Under the pieces are notes generated by a model that saw only the letters and a list, made by a program, of their open reading frames with translations, was not told where the DNA came from and ran no database searches. Source: Candidatus Rhodoferax mariagerensis (lineage in GTDB: Bacteria > Pseudomonadota > Gammaproteobacteria > Burkholderiales > Burkholderiaceae_C). From it: DNA of 64,000 bases. The stretch is from NCBI GenBank assembly GCA_016719055.1, contig JADKAW010000016.1, forward strand, positions 35,300-99,299, in the 5' to 3' direction. Below are positions 25,525-34,344 of this stretch, in pieces (the stretch's first letter is position 1; each line of letters starts with the position of its first letter). Both the position numbers and the translations under genes were made by a program.

Positions 25525-25645
25525 AAGCCCCCATCCCAACCTTCCCCCAAAGGGGGAAGGGGTAACAACCGGATACCGCACCCCGGCAGCCTGATGTCGG
25601 CATTTCTCCTTCCCCCGCTGGGGGAAGGCAGGGATGGGGGCTGGA
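25525..25645. repeat. Pair of palindromic repeats between cobO and cbiB
   Basis: Two hairpins in inverted orientation: CCTTCCCCC-AAA-GGGGGAAGG near 25543-25560 and CTTCCCCCGCTGGGGGAAGG near 25608-25627, with outer arms AGCCCCCATCCC and GGGATGGGGGCT. They fold as one large cruciform-like structure in the 284 bp gap, which has no gene. The same element type is found in jetC and cobB. Confidence 0.8.
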
Positions 25646-25679
25646 TGAACGCGCCTGATGCGCATGCTTTGCACACCCT

Positions 25680-26249
25680 TCAGTCCTCAATGCCACGCTG
25701 CGCCGGAATGCCAGCCTGAAACGCGTGTTTCACCAATTGCATCTCGGTCACGGTATCGGCCAGCGCGATGATCTCGGGCGGACAGCGCCGGCCGGTCAGC
25801 AGCACATGCACCTGGCTGGGGCGATTGTTGAGCGTTTCCAGCACCTCGGCCAAAGGCAGCCAGCCATAGATCAGCGGGTAGGTGATTTCGTCGAGGATGA
25901 CCAGAAAAAAGTCGCCGCTCAGAATGGCCGCCTTGGCCTTTTGCCAGCCGTCGCGCGCCAACTGGGCTGAATGCGCCAAATCCTGGCTTTTCCAGCTAAA
26001 GCCGTCACCCAGCCCCACGATGGGGGTGCCCAGTTGTTCAAACATGCGGTGTTCGCCAAAGCGCGCCGACGGCACTTTCATGAACTGGAAAATCTTCACT
26101 GCCTTGCCACGGCCATGGGCACGCAGCGCCAGGCCAAAGGCGGCCGTGCTTTTGCCCTTGCCGTCGCCGGTGTTGACGATGATCAGGCCGCGGCGCTCGC
26201 CTTCGGGTTTGTCATAGGGTTTGTCGGTGGGTGGGGTTTCGGTCTGCAT
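25680..26249 (-). CDS. cobO: Cob(I)yrinic acid a,c-diamide adenosyltransferase
   Basis: A 189-residue ATP:corrinoid adenosyltransferase of the CobO/BtuR type that forms the cobalt-adenosyl bond. The P-loop NTGDGKGKSTAAFGLALRA, the strand KIFQFMKVPSARFGE and the motif FFLVILDEITYPLIYGWL are all diagnostic. The ATG at 26249 begins MQTETPPTDKPYD, the usual hydrophilic arm. It is 4 bp from the stop of the btuD-like gene, so it belongs to the same transcript. Confidence 0.95.
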   Translation of the reverse strand: MQTETPPTDKPYDKPEGERRGLIIVNTGDGKGKSTAAFGLALRAHGRGKAVKIFQFMKVPSARFGEHRMFEQLGTPIVGLGDGFSWKSQDLAHSAQLARDGWQKAKAAILSGDFFLVILDEITYPLIYGWLPLAEVLETLNNRPSQVHVLLTGRRCPPEIIALADTVTEMQLVKHAFQAGIPAQRGIED

Positions 26250-26253
26250 GGGG

Positions 26254-27030
26254 TTAATTGGGCAAAGCCACCCACTGACCAGCCAGCGGGTGAATGCTGA
26301 TGCGGTGGTCAAACACCGCTTCCAGCGCGCGGTGCGTGGCTGCGTCGGCACAGGCACCCTGGTGGGTGACACGCCCGCTGGCCATGATGACCATCTCGTC
26401 GGCGTGCAGTGCCATCGAAATCTCATGCAACACGCTGACCACGGTGACACCGGTTTCGAGCAGGCAGCGCACCACGCCCAGCCAGTCGGCCTGGTGCGGC
26501 GGGTCCAGGTTGGCCAGCGGCTCGTCCATCAGCAGCACCTGCGCCTGCACCGCCAGCGCGCGCGCCAGCAACACCCGCTGGCGCTCGCCGCCGCTGAGCT
26601 GCCCCAGGCTGCGCTGGCGCCAGTCCCAGGCCTGGGTCGATCTGAGGGCCATTTCTGCCGCTGCCAGATCTTTGGCGCTGGGCCCGGCCAGCCAGGCCTG
26701 GTGCGGCAGGCGTCCCAGCAAGGCCACGTCCCACACCGTCAGGTCGTCCCCCGACGACTCGTTTTGCCCCAGCCAGGCCAGTTGCCGGGCGCGCTCGCGT
26801 TGCGCCAGGCGGTGCAAGTCGTGGCCCAGCAGCTGCACCGTGCCGGTGTGCGGCATCAGACCCGCCAGCACCTTGAGCAGGGTCGATTTGCCGGCACCGT
26901 TGGGGCCGACAATGCTGGTCCAGCGGCCGGTGGGCAGGTGCAGGTCAAGCCCGTGCAATATCTCAACATTTCCGACGCCAGCCCTTATGCTGCTTGCGCT
27001 GATAGCTATGGAAGGTGCAGCATTTGTCAT
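26254..27030 (-). CDS. btuD: Cobalamin/iron-complex ABC transporter ATPase (BtuD/FecE-like)
   Basis: A 258-residue ATPase of the FecCD-type importers. Walker A is VGPNGAGKSTLLKVLAG, the signature LGQLSGGERQRVLLARAL, Walker B VLLMDEPLANLD and the H-loop SVLHEIS. It starts at the ATG at 27030, overlapping the permease stop by 4 bp (ATGA). Location in a cobalamin gene cluster under a B12 riboswitch, next to a permease and a binding protein, makes vitamin B12 or cobinamide the likely cargo. Confidence 0.9.
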   Translation of the reverse strand: MTNAAPSIAISASSIRAGVGNVEILHGLDLHLPTGRWTSIVGPNGAGKSTLLKVLAGLMPHTGTVQLLGHDLHRLAQRERARQLAWLGQNESSGDDLTVWDVALLGRLPHQAWLAGPSAKDLAAAEMALRSTQAWDWRQRSLGQLSGGERQRVLLARALAVQAQVLLMDEPLANLDPPHQADWLGVVRCLLETGVTVVSVLHEISMALHADEMVIMASGRVTHQGACADAATHRALEAVFDHRISIHPLAGQWVALPN

Positions 27031-28091
27031 TGGCTGCCTCCACCCAATCCACGGCTGTTGCGGCGCATCAGCCATAGCAGGTAACCGCCGCCCAGCACGG
27101 CGGTGAGCACACCCACCGGCAGCTCCTGCGGCGCAATCAGCCCCCTGGCCAGCGTGTCAGCCGCCATCAGCAGGGCACCGCCCATCAGGCTGGCCAGCAG
27201 CATCAGGCGGCCGTGGGTGGTTTTGATGACCGAACGCACCAGATGCGGTGCAGCCAGGCCGACAAAGGCGATCAGCCCGGTTTGTGCCACCGCCGTGCCG
27301 GTGGCCAGCGCCAGCACCACCACCAGCGCAATGCGCAAGCCCCCCAGCGGCAGCCCCAGGCTGCGCGCGGTGGCTTCGCCCAAACTCAGGCCATCCAGCA
27401 CCCGGCCCAGCAAGCCACCCGCTGCCACACACAGCAGCCACACGCCAGCCATCAGGGCACAGGCGGTCCAGCCGACAAACACGGTCGAACCCAGCATGAA
27501 GGCCTGCATGGCCTGCAGCGAGTCCGGCGAAAACAGCAGCACCAGTTGGGTTGCCGCCCCCAGCACCACACCGACCACCACCCCGGCCAGCAGCAGCCGC
27601 AGCGTGTGTTGCACCCCGTTGGACAGCGCCAGCGTCAGCAGCACCGCCAGCACCGCACCGGCAAACGCCGCGCCGGTCAGCCCGAGGCGCACCAGCACAC
27701 TGCCTGAGAACACACTCACCGCCACGCCGCCATTCATCATGCTGGGGCCCAACATGCCGCCAGCGCCGCCGAGTGCGGCCAGCGTCAGCGCCACGCCCAG
27801 CGAGGCCCCCGAGGCACTGCCCAGCAGGTACGGATCCGCCAGCGGGTTGCGAAACAGGCCCTGCGCCACGGCCCCTGCCAGCCCCAGCAAGGCCCCCGCC
27901 GTCCAGGCACCCAGGGTGCGCGGCAGGCGGATTTCAAACACGATTTGCTGCGCCATGGCGCTGGCGGCCGGGTCGGTGTCCGGGTGCAGCAGCGGGCCGA
28001 TCAGGTTCTCAAAACCCGCGCTGCCAACACACACACCCAACGCGCCAAGCACCAAGCTGAGCAGCAGCAGCCCACCCACCAACGGCGACAT
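27027..28091 (-). CDS. btuC: Cobalamin ABC transporter permease (FecCD/BtuC-like)
   Basis: A 354-residue permease with about ten hydrophobic helices. FecCD family motifs are RLPRTLGAWTAGALLGLAGA, FRNPLADPYLLGSASGAS and LIAFVGLAAPHLVRSVIKT. I use the ATG at 28091; a TTG at 28106 would overlap the upstream btuF stop as TTGA and add five residues. It forms the membrane channel with the ATPase encoded just downstream. Confidence 0.9.
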   Translation of the reverse strand: MSPLVGGLLLLSLVLGALGVCVGSAGFENLIGPLLHPDTDPAASAMAQQIVFEIRLPRTLGAWTAGALLGLAGAVAQGLFRNPLADPYLLGSASGASLGVALTLAALGGAGGMLGPSMMNGGVAVSVFSGSVLVRLGLTGAAFAGAVLAVLLTLALSNGVQHTLRLLLAGVVVGVVLGAATQLVLLFSPDSLQAMQAFMLGSTVFVGWTACALMAGVWLLCVAAGGLLGRVLDGLSLGEATARSLGLPLGGLRIALVVVLALATGTAVAQTGLIAFVGLAAPHLVRSVIKTTHGRLMLLASLMGGALLMAADTLARGLIAPQELPVGVLTAVLGGGYLLWLMRRNSRGLGGGSQ

Positions 28092-28102
28092 GTGGCGCAA
28101 TG

Positions 28103-29179
28103 TCAAGGTTTGGCTCCCGGCGCAGACCTGGGGGCCTTGTCGTTGAGGCACTGCGCCATTAGCCGCGCGCCTTCGGCCATGCGCGGACCCGGGCGCACCA
28201 GCGTGTTGGCCGGCTCGGTGGCAAAAATGCAGACGCGGTTTTCGCGCACGGCGCGGATGTTTTGCCAGCCCGGGCGCTGGCTCAAGCCGGTGGCGTTGCG
28301 CTCGCCTGCCATGATCAGGTCCGGGTTGGCGCGCACGATGAATTCGGGGTTGAGCTTGGGGAATGGCCCAAGCCTTGCTGGCACGATGTTTTTCACACCC
28401 AAACGAGTCAGGGTTTCGCCAATGAACGAGGCCTCGCTGGCCGCATATGGCCCCTGGTTCACTTCAAAATACACCCGCGTCGCCTTGAGTTCGGGCGCAA
28501 TGGACTGGGCTGCTGCCGACACACCGGCGTCAATGGCACGCCAGATCTTGGCCGCATCCGGCACGCCCAGCACCGTGCCCAGGGTCAGCATGACGCGCTG
28601 CACGTCGGCGTGGGTCTTGGGCTCCAGCGCCACCACTTTCAGGCCCAACCCGCGCAAGCGCTCACTGGCGCGCGAGGACACCGCCATCAGCACCACATCC
28701 GGGCGCAGCGCCACGATGGCCTCGATGTTGGGGTCGAGCCCACCACCCACCTGCGGCAGCTTTTGCAGGCTCGCCGGGTAATTGGAATAACGGTCCACCC
28801 CCACCAGCCGCGCGCAGGCACCCAGTTCACACACCGTTTCTGCCAACGATGGCAGCAGGCTGACCACGCGTTGCGGCGGCTGGCTGAAGCTCACCGTGAC
28901 GCCGCGGTCGTCGGTGACCTGGTAGGCGTAGGCCGCGCTGAGGCTGCACCACGCCAGTACCCCTGCGACCCCTGCGCGAACCAGTTGCCACGCCCCCCGC
29001 CTGCCGGGCAAACCCGGCAGCGGATCGCCGGGGTAGGGACTCACCACCGCCCGGTGAACCAACCGGTGCAATTCAATATGAGGGTGGCTTCTTCCCTCGC
29101 CCTGTGGGAGAGGCTTAGGGTGAGGGCCAGTTCGCCTAGCGTTTGAAATCATGCTCGGATTCAATGCCTCAAACTTCAT
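28103..29179 (-). CDS. btuF: Periplasmic cobalamin-binding protein (BtuF-like) with repeat-derived N-terminal extension
   Basis: A 358-residue substrate-binding protein of the BtuF/helical-backbone family. After a hydrophobic signal-like segment (VRAGVAGVLAWCSLSAAYA, residues about 68-86) come PQRVVSLLPSLAETVCELGA, LVGVDRYSNYPASLQKLPQV and NIEAIVALRPDVVLM. The first 65 residues include GPHPKPLPQGEGRSHP, which is translated from a palindromic repeat (about 29090-29130) and is foreign to the family. The ATG at 29179 overlaps the end of cobU (ATGA). Either this long leader is tolerated, or translation starts inside, nearer the signal segment. Confidence 0.87.
   Translation of the reverse strand: MKFEALNPSMISNARRTGPHPKPLPQGEGRSHPHIELHRLVHRAVVSPYPGDPLPGLPGRRGAWQLVRAGVAGVLAWCSLSAAYAYQVTDDRGVTVSFSQPPQRVVSLLPSLAETVCELGACARLVGVDRYSNYPASLQKLPQVGGGLDPNIEAIVALRPDVVLMAVSSRASERLRGLGLKVVALEPKTHADVQRVMLTLGTVLGVPDAAKIWRAIDAGVSAAAQSIAPELKATRVYFEVNQGPYAASEASFIGETLTRLGVKNIVPARLGPFPKLNPEFIVRANPDLIMAGERNATGLSQRPGWQNIRAVRENRVCIFATEPANTLVRPGPRMAEGARLMAQCLNDKAPRSAPGAKP
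29090..29130. repeat. Palindromic repeat within the 5' part of btuF
   Basis: CCCTCGCCCTGTGGGAGAGG followed by CTTAGGGTGAGGGCC belongs to the same family as the element at the end of jetC. It is translated in frame as PxPLPQGEG. Confidence 0.65.
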
Positions 29180-29853
29180 GCGTCGTCCTTCAAGGTCAGC
29201 GGCAGCCCGGCCGCCATCAGCGTCACGCGCTGGCAGACAGCGGCCACGCTCTGGTTGAGCAGGCCCAGCGCATCAACAAAGGCGCGCACCTCGCGCCCCA
29301 GCGGAATCACGCCCAGGCCGATCTCGTTGCCGACCAGCACCAGTGGGCCGGTGCCCTGGCTGATTGCTTCCAAAAGATGATTTGTCAATACTCGTTAGCC
29401 GTGGCAAAAGGGATTGAGGCTGATTTCTTATAAATTCTTGCGAGTCCTCGGCCTGCAGGGGAAGGGAATGGCACGGCTGGTGCTTGTCTCCGCGAGGGTC
29501 AGTTCGCCCTCCCGCGGGCATCGGGGCGAGTTAGGTGTGCATCGCACCCTTGGGGTCAGGCAGTCCACCACGATGAGTGTGTTCGGGCGGCTGTGCGCTT
29601 GCAGGGCCTGCGCCAGGTGCAGCGGCTCTTCCACCGTGGTCATGCCCGGCACACGCAGCAAACGGTCGGCCTGGTGGCGGGCAATACGCTGGCGCATTTC
29701 GTCGTCCCAGGCTTGCGCGGTGGCAATCATCACCGCGCGGTGGCTGGCAGTCTGCGCCAGCCAGTCGCGCGCCAGCAGTTCAGCACGGCGGCTTTTGCCA
29801 CTTTTCTGGCCACCCAAAATCAGCTCGCTGCGGGCGATGGTCAAGGTTGTCAT
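29176..29853 (-). pseudogene. cobU: Adenosylcobinamide kinase/guanylyltransferase, interrupted
   Basis: The start at 29853 (ATG, overlapping the upstream gene by 4 bp) gives a normal CobU N-terminus: SELILGGQKSGKSRRAELLA with the P-loop, MIATAQAWDDEMRQRIARHQ and TLIVVDCLT. The frame then enters about 160 bp of unrelated, palindrome-containing sequence and stops at 29428. The C-terminal part (GTGPLVLVGNEIGLGVIPLG then REVRAFVDALGLLNQSVA) is found in another frame, 29388-29176. The middle with the guanylyltransferase residues is therefore missing or displaced. CobU is required for the nucleotide loop, so another copy or an alternative enzyme would be needed for B12 synthesis. Confidence 0.8.
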
Positions 29854-30776
29854 ACGGTGGCTCCAGTCAGACCTTTTTGGCAAGCCCAGGCCCGCACGAT
29901 ACGGTGCAACTGCGCCAAACCGTCGGTCAGCGCAGCCGGGCCGGGCTGCAGGATGTCGCACGACTTGATCTCGAACAACTGCCCGGTTTTCACCGCTGCC
30001 ACCTCGCTCCAGCCCGGGCGCGCCGCCACATTTTGCGGGCGAAACTTTTTGCCGCACCACGAGCCGATGATGATGTCGGGGTTGCGCCGCACGATCTCGG
30101 TGGCATCGGCAATGATGCGCTGGCGGCCCATCGGCTGCGCCGCCAGCTCGGGAAAAATATCCTGACCCCCGGCGATGCCAATCAGCTCCGACACCCATTG
30201 AATGGCGCTGATGGGCGGCTCGTCCCATTCCTCAAAATAGACTTTGGGTTTGCACGGCAAATTGGCCGCTAGCCCTTGTAAATCAAGCAGGTCATGCTGC
30301 ATTTTTTGTATCAAAGCCAGACCCTGCGCGGCCTGCCCCACCATCGCGGCGACCTGAAACAACATGGCAAAAATGTCGGCCAGGCTGCGCTGGTTAAACA
30401 CCGTGACCGGCACCCCGGCGCGAATCAGCGCGCTGGCAATGTCGGCCTGCATGTCAGAAAAGCCCAGCACGCAGTCGGGTTGCAGCGCCAGGATTTTGTC
30501 GAGTTTGGCGCTGGTAAAGGCGCTGACGCGGGGCTTTTCCTGCCGCGCACGCGCCGGGCGCACGGTATAGCCCGAAATGCCCACGATGCGCTGCTGCTGG
30601 CCCAGCAAATACAGCCACTCGGTGGTCTCTTCGGTCATGCAAACGATACGCTGCGGCCCCGTGGGTGGCAAAGACCAGGCGGGGGCGAGTGCCGGCGCGC
30701 TGTTCACGTGACAGACGGAAAGATCCTGGGCCGCAAGTATTGCCATGCCGCCAGCAGGCGCGTTGCCCACAGTCAC
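29850..30776 (-). CDS. Second BtuF-like corrinoid-binding protein, no evident signal peptide
   Basis: A 308-residue protein of the periplasmic-binding helical-backbone type: PQRIVCMTEETTEWLYLLGQ, KPRVSAFTSAKLDKILALQP, LGFSDMQADIASALIRAGVP and the late VYFEEWDEPPISAIQWVSEL. The GTG start overlaps the cobB stop (GTGA). Unlike the other BtuF-like protein it has no hydrophobic leader, so it may act in the cytoplasm or the annotated start may be imperfect. Similar proteins are often encoded in cobalamin operons; the ligand is inferred from context. Confidence 0.78.
   Translation of the reverse strand: MTVGNAPAGGMAILAAQDLSVCHVNSAPALAPAWSLPPTGPQRIVCMTEETTEWLYLLGQQQRIVGISGYTVRPARARQEKPRVSAFTSAKLDKILALQPDCVLGFSDMQADIASALIRAGVPVTVFNQRSLADIFAMLFQVAAMVGQAAQGLALIQKMQHDLLDLQGLAANLPCKPKVYFEEWDEPPISAIQWVSELIGIAGGQDIFPELAAQPMGRQRIIADATEIVRRNPDIIIGSWCGKKFRPQNVAARPGWSEVAAVKTGQLFEIKSCDILQPGPAALTDGLAQLHRIVRAWACQKGLTGATV
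30250..30310. repeat. Interspersed repeat inside the second btuF-like gene
   Basis: On the minus strand ATGCAGCATGACCTGCTTGA then TACAAGGGCTAGCGGCC matches the GGGCTAGAGGCC repeat family. It is translated in frame (HDLLDLQGLAANLP). Confidence 0.5.
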
Positions 30777-32337
30777 AGCCGCTCTCCGGATGCCGCCGCG
30801 CTGGCAGGCGGCGAAAACAATTCAACCACCGCCGCCGGGCATGAGGCAAACCAGGCGTGAAAGTAGCTGGCGCGCACGCTGCCCTGCTGCCACACGGCCT
30901 CACCCGCGTCGGGCAAGGGGTCGCTGTCCGGGCGGGCCGTGTGTGCCACCGGCTGCAACAAAGTCTCGGTGGTCGAGTAATGAAAGGTGTGACCGCGCAA
31001 GGTGCCGCTTTTCAGACCAAGCTGCAGCGGCCCCAGCGCCGCCAGGCGTTGATGCATGGTAACCGTGCCAGGCAGCAGGCCCCATTGGGCATAGCGTTCA
31101 CCGTCAGCGGTGATCAGCGTGTCAAACAACACCATCATGCCGCCACATTCAGCCCAGACCGGCAGGCCCGCGGCAACATGCGCGGCCAGACTGTCGCGCA
31201 GCGGCGTGTTGGCCGACAGCGCCTGGGCGTGCAGCTCGGGGTAACCACCCGGCAGCCACAACGCATCGCAGTCGGGCACTGCCGCATCGTGCAAGGGCGA
31301 AAAAAACACCAGCGCAGCGCCCAGATCGCGCAGGCAGTCGAGGTTGGCTTCATAAATGAAACAAAACGCCGCATCCCGTGCCACGGCAATGGTTTTGCCT
31401 GACAGCGGCTGAATGTGAAATACCGTTGGTGGCTGGTCTGCTGTAGGTCGGGCTTCAGTCCGACATGCCGAAAGTCGGACTGAAGTCCGACCTGCAGCAC
31501 TTGGCCAGTGCCGTATTTCATCATTCTGGGTGGACAAATGACCATGACGGTTCGCTTCTGAAGCTTCGCTTCTGACGCTTCTGATGCCTCTGACTTCGCT
31601 CCTTCCCCCGCCGGGGGAAGGCAGGGATGGGGGCCGCCCCCCTGCCCTGCAGCGCTGAACTCAACCCGCCAGCGCTGCAGATCCAATAATGTCATCTGCC
31701 CCAACGGCGTGGCCGCCAGTGCATCGGCTGCGGCATCCAGGCGCGCCATGGCATCAATCACCTCACTGGCCACCGTCAGGCCCAGATGCCGCTCAGGCAA
31801 GGCAAAAGCCGGGTTGCGCATCACCGCCCCCAGCCATTGCGCAGGTTCAGGCATGCTGCCCTGCAACATCAACGCATGACGCTCCCCCGCCACCCGGTTG
31901 GCCAGCGCACCGGCCCACGGCAAACCGGGGCGAAAGTGCTGCAGCCCGAATGCCAGCGCGCCAAACGTGCCCGCCATGGCCCCGGCATCAATCACCGCCA
32001 GCACCGGCAGCCCAAAGCGCCGTGCCAGGTCGGCCGCACTGGGCTGGCCGTCAAACAGGCCCATCACGCCTTCCACCAGGATCAGGTCTGCCAGCTGTGC
32101 TGCGGCCGCCAGCCGGGCACGGCAGTCGGTCTCGCCGTTGATCCACAAATCGAGTTGGTAGACTGGCGCGCCACTGGCCAGCGCGTGCCAATACGGGTCA
32201 AGAAAGTCCGGCCCGCACTTGAACACCCGCACTTTTGCGCCCCGGCGTGTGTGCAGCCGCGCCAGCGCCGAGACCACGGTGGTTTTGCCCTGGCCAGAGG
32301 CCGGGGCGGCGATCAGAAGGGCGGGGCAATGGGTCAT
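30773..32337 (-). pseudogene. cobB: Cobyrinate a,c-diamide synthase split by palindromic repeats
   Basis: Two halves of one amidotransferase lie in different frames. The N-terminal half (32337 to about 31650) has the P-loop AAPASGQGKTTVVSALARLH, FKCGPDFLDPYWH and VEGVMGLFDGQPS. The C-terminal glutaminase half (about 31430 to 30773) has KTIAVARDAAFCFIYEANLD, LWLPGGYPELHA and the Cys motif PVWAECGGMMVLFD. Between them about 200 bp of repeat DNA introduces foreign residues and shifts the frame. The half-proteins might still be made separately, the second from a start at 31537, but a normal single chain cannot be. Confidence 0.82.
31439..31640. repeat. Two different palindromic repeats inserted into cobB
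   Basis: One element is the inverted pair GTCGGGCTTCAGTCCGAC and GTCGGACTGAAGTCCGAC (about 31448-31491). The other is CCTTCCCCCGCCGGGGGAAG followed by GCAGGGATGGGGGCC (from 31602), the type also seen near 25610 and 3490. They are separated by degenerate GCTTCTGA-type direct repeats (31555-31590). Confidence 0.85.
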
Positions 32338-32373
32338 GGAAGGATCATGCTTTGGCTGGCAAGAACCAGTGAC

Positions 32374-34260
32374 TCACAGGGACCAGGACAGGGACACAAA
32401 CGCGTTGCGCCCGGGTGTCGAGTAACCATTGGCCAACACATAAGCGGTGTCAGTCAGGTTATTCACACGCGCCAGCAGGGACAGGTCTTTGTTGATTTTC
32501 CAGTTCAGCCCGAGGTTCAGCAAACCGTAGCCTGCCAGCACATCGCGACCCGTGAAGGCCAGATTGTTGTCTTCGCGGTCGCTGGAAAGCTTCAGTTCAC
32601 CAAACACACTGACCTGCCCCAGCCGCTGTGTCACATTGACGTTCAACACATGTTGCGCAATGCGCACAAAGCGCAAGTCGTTGGACTGGGTGTGGGGGTC
32701 CGCATAGTCATAAGACACGCTGTAGCTGGTGTCACCACGCTGCTCCTGCAGGCTCAAGCTAACACCACGCAAGACCGCCAGGCTGTTTTGCACGTTGGTG
32801 GCAGGGTTGATGAAACCCTGAACCTCGTTGTAATACGCCACAGCCCCCATCGACAGCGCACCCTGGTTATATTTCAAACCCAGTTCACCCCCCCGGTTTT
32901 GCTGGGGTGTGAGTGTGGGAGTGCCAAAACCCGGAAAGTACAACTGGTTGAAGCTCGGTGCCTGAAAACTGGTGCCCACACTGGCCACCGCACGAAGACT
33001 CTGGGTCAGCTTGTAACCCCCTGAAAGCGCCCAATTGTTGAAGTTCCCAAATTGGGAGTTGTCGTCATTGCGCAGCACTGCCAGCGCATTCCAGTCGGCA
33101 CGGTTCAGGGCATAAGAGACCATGACACTGCGGATGTCGCTGTCCTTGACGGTGTAGTTGGTCGAACTGTCCACCGAATCAGACCGTTTTTCCAGCAACA
33201 GGGTCAGCACATCGGTGCCCAGGGTGATGTCGTTTTGCCAGGTCGCCTGGGTACGATGGGTATTGAACCTGCTTTGTCCGTTCACGGCCCCGTCGCTGCT
33301 GCGGAAATACTCGCTGACGGAGTCTTCATCACTGCTGCCTAGCAACAAGGTCGATTTCCAGTTGGGCAACCACTGCGCATCCCATTTCAGGCTGGTCTGG
33401 TTCAGGGTGGGTTGACTTCTGGCATCGGTGGTGAGTTTTGTCAGACCCAAAGGGTTGGGAAACGTCGTGCCATCAAACTGGTATTCCATGCGGCTGCGCA
33501 TCAAACCCAGGGTCAGCCCATGCTGCGGCGACAACTGCGCCGTCAACTTGGCATCGACACTGGTGACATCGAAACCGTCAGCATCCGGGTTGTAGCTGGC
33601 AGTGGCCGGATTGGTGGTCACGCTGATGCCCGAGGCTTTTTCTTTGGACAGGCCCAGGCTGTAGCCAATGGCCCCCGAGCGCCCGCGAATCGACGCACCC
33701 GCCTGCTGCTGGCCATCAGAACCAGCGCCCACATTGGCCGTTAACTGCATGCCTTCCACCGGATCGCGGGTGAAGATCTGGATCACCCCACCGACCGCAT
33801 CCGGACCATACAAGGCCGACGCGGCACCGCGAAGAATCTCGATACGTTCAATCCGGTCCAGCGGCATGTTTTCAAACGCTGCCCCACCCGAGGTGACCGA
33901 GCCAACCCGAATGCCATCAATCAACACAATCGCCTGCGAACTGGTGGCACCCCGCAAAAACACACTGGTGCTGGAGCGGTAGCCGCCGTTGCTGACAAAT
34001 TGCACACCGGGTTGCTGTGCCAGTACCTCGCGCAAGGCCCCTTGCCCGGCTTGATCGAGCGTGCGGCGGTCGATGATTGACACGTCGGCAATCACATCCG
34101 TCACCTGCACAGGTACCCGGCTGGCCGTCACCACCACCTCATCGAGTGTCCCCGCCGACTGGCTTTGCGCCAGCACCGGAAAAGCCGCCAAAACGGCCAC
34201 AGCAGACGCGCACAGGCGCACAGGTGCGCATCTGCGCTTCAAAAAAACATAAGATTTCAT
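32374..34260 (-). CDS. btuB: TonB-dependent outer-membrane cobalamin receptor
   Basis: A 628-residue BtuB-type receptor. A signal peptide (LCASAVAVLAAFPVLAQSQ) precedes the TonB box region LDEVVVTASRVP. The plug domain is marked by IDRRTLDQAGQGALREVLAQ, SVFLRGATSSQAIVLIDGIR and the LYGPDAVGGVIQIFTR motif, followed by a 22-stranded barrel pattern ending in a C-terminal aromatic strand (GRNAFVSLSWSL). The ATG at 34260 follows a cobalamin riboswitch and a terminator hairpin. It is the first gene of the B12 cluster and should be repressed when cobalamin is abundant. Confidence 0.93.
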   Translation of the reverse strand: MKSYVFLKRRCAPVRLCASAVAVLAAFPVLAQSQSAGTLDEVVVTASRVPVQVTDVIADVSIIDRRTLDQAGQGALREVLAQQPGVQFVSNGGYRSSTSVFLRGATSSQAIVLIDGIRVGSVTSGGAAFENMPLDRIERIEILRGAASALYGPDAVGGVIQIFTRDPVEGMQLTANVGAGSDGQQQAGASIRGRSGAIGYSLGLSKEKASGISVTTNPATASYNPDADGFDVTSVDAKLTAQLSPQHGLTLGLMRSRMEYQFDGTTFPNPLGLTKLTTDARSQPTLNQTSLKWDAQWLPNWKSTLLLGSSDEDSVSEYFRSSDGAVNGQSRFNTHRTQATWQNDITLGTDVLTLLLEKRSDSVDSSTNYTVKDSDIRSVMVSYALNRADWNALAVLRNDDNSQFGNFNNWALSGGYKLTQSLRAVASVGTSFQAPSFNQLYFPGFGTPTLTPQQNRGGELGLKYNQGALSMGAVAYYNEVQGFINPATNVQNSLAVLRGVSLSLQEQRGDTSYSVSYDYADPHTQSNDLRFVRIAQHVLNVNVTQRLGQVSVFGELKLSSDREDNNLAFTGRDVLAGYGLLNLGLNWKINKDLSLLARVNNLTDTAYVLANGYSTPGRNAFVSLSWSL

Positions 34261-34277
34261 AGTCGGAAAGAACCAGC

Positions 34278-34307
34278 AAAAAGCCCTCACTGTCGTCCCC
34301 GACAGTG
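34278..34307 (-). terminator. Terminator of the btuB riboswitch expression platform
   Basis: CACTGTCG (34288-34295) pairs with CGACAGTG (34300-34307); on the minus strand the stem is followed by AGGGCTTTTTGC. It lies between the riboswitch and the btuB start, so ligand binding probably favours premature termination. Confidence 0.75.
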
Positions 34308-34344
34308 CCTGAGCGTCACAACGGCACGCCAGGCGTGCCATCTC

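Noticed and set aside
31590..31640. Intrinsic terminator inside cobB
   Set aside because: The strong CCCCC/GGGGG hairpin lacks a following T run and belongs to a repeat family found inside other genes.
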